Shown one piece after another: positions 21,375-21,697 of a stretch of DNA of 21,697 bases. A model generated the notes under the pieces. It saw only the letters and a program-made list of their open reading frames with translations. It searched no databases and was not told where the DNA came from. This DNA is from Candidatus Bathyarchaeota archaeon (GTDB lineage Archaea > Thermoproteota > Bathyarchaeia > 40CM-2-53-6). Numbering within the stretch: the first letter of the stretch is position 1; each line of letters opens with the position of its first letter. Where the stretch lies: assembly GCA_005888695.1 (NCBI GenBank), contig VBBH01000021.1, positions 1 to 21,697 of the forward strand, written 5' to 3'. A program made the position numbers and the translations under genes.

Positions 21375-21697
21375 TTGCCCAAAATATTCCTCCTAGACAT
21401 CGACGGCTGTATCTGTGAGCATGTCGACAATGAGCATCCGGAATTGATGGGTGTCGCTCAACCCTACTTGGAATCAATTAAGAAGATCAATGAATGGTAC
21501 GATCAGGGGCACTACATTTGCTTCTTCACAGCTAGGACGGAAGAGCATCGTGAGGTTACGCTAGAGTGGCTTGGGAAGAATGGAGTCAAATTTCATCAAT
21601 TAATCCTAGGAAAGCCCAGACGTAATCGAGGGGACGAGTATTACTATATTGACGATACGCCTGTCCGGGCGACGAGGTACAAGGGTGTCTTCGGGAA
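21375..21697 (+). CDS. HAD-superfamily phosphatase-like protein, 3' part outside window
   Basis: About 107 residues are visible before the right edge, with no stop. The opening KIFLLDIDGCICEHVDNEHP is HAD motif I (DxDGxIC). CFFTARTEEHREVTLEWL is motif II, with T in FFTAR followed by the helix, then the GV-FHQLILGKPR segment with a motif III lysine. YYYIDDTPVRATRY supplies the motif IV aspartates. This pattern resembles small HAD proteins linked to sugar phosphates, but no substrate can be named. TTG 21375 is the only early start in the frame and sits directly before motif I. It is divergent from tiaS, 131 bases apart. Confidence 0.82.
   Translation, partial: MPKIFLLDIDGCICEHVDNEHPELMGVAQPYLESIKKINEWYDQGHYICFFTARTEEHREVTLEWLGKNGVKFHQLILGKPRRNRGDEYYYIDDTPVRATRYKGVFG

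Noticed and set aside
21244..21477. 78-residue N-terminal extension of TiaS
   Set aside because: The composition is unlike the family, and the stretch lies antisense to the start of the HAD-like gene. A Shine-Dalgarno sequence supports TTG 21243.

Overview
The window is archaeal and gene-dense. The archaeal markers are a transcription factor B with zinc ribbon and cyclin repeats, a TiaS tRNA-Ile2 agmatinyl-cytidine synthetase, geranylgeranyl reductase-type lipid genes, a MEDS-domain sensor, archaeal BRE/TATA elements about 25 bases ahead of many starts, and an initiator tRNA gene interrupted by three bulge-helix-bulge introns. Several introns in one tRNA point to the TACK side of the Archaea (Thermoproteota, Thaumarchaeota/Nitrososphaeria or Bathyarchaeia-like lineages) rather than to Euryarchaeota. 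This placement is inference; no rRNA is present. Many genes appear to start with TTG.

Layout. 1-1887: a partial winged-helix regulator and a VOC protein (minus strand), then a sarcosine-oxidase-like flavoprotein (plus). 2104-5917: a TFB with a Q-rich N-terminal extension, a membrane MEDS sensor carrying a second RecA/KaiC-like domain, and an unrecognised 217-residue protein. 6060-8506: a small three-helix membrane protein, then a CPA2 (Kef-type) antiporter translationally coupled to a small membrane protein. 8600-10193: a stand-alone LigD-type 3'-phosphoesterase and a convergent MFS transporter. 10237-13697: a MenA/UbiA-type prenyltransferase with a short downstream ORF, divergent from a geranylgeranyl reductase, then a winged-helix protein. 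13926-15988: a minus-strand run of peroxiredoxin, endonuclease IV and endonuclease III. 16190-18179: a radical SAM/B12-type protein and a small DCC thiol-redox protein. 18340-21243: a minus-strand translation block of tiaS, initiator tRNA-Met and serS. 21375-end: a partial HAD-fold phosphatase-like gene.

Three themes recur. Isoprenoid lipid or quinone chemistry is represented by the prenyltransferase and geranylgeranyl reductase, and perhaps by the radical SAM protein. Peroxide and oxidative DNA damage defence is represented by Bcp, Nfo and Nth, with the 3'-phosphoesterase elsewhere. Translation identity is represented by SerRS, TiaS and a CAU-anticodon tRNA that TiaS must not modify. The most striking single element is the 171-base initiator tRNA gene at 19686-19856. 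Its three predicted introns (25, 42 and 25 bases) lie in the D-loop, variable region and T-loop, and removing them leaves a textbook 79-base initiator tRNA. No CRISPR array, insertion sequence or rRNA was seen. No intergenic stretch exceeds about 300 bases.
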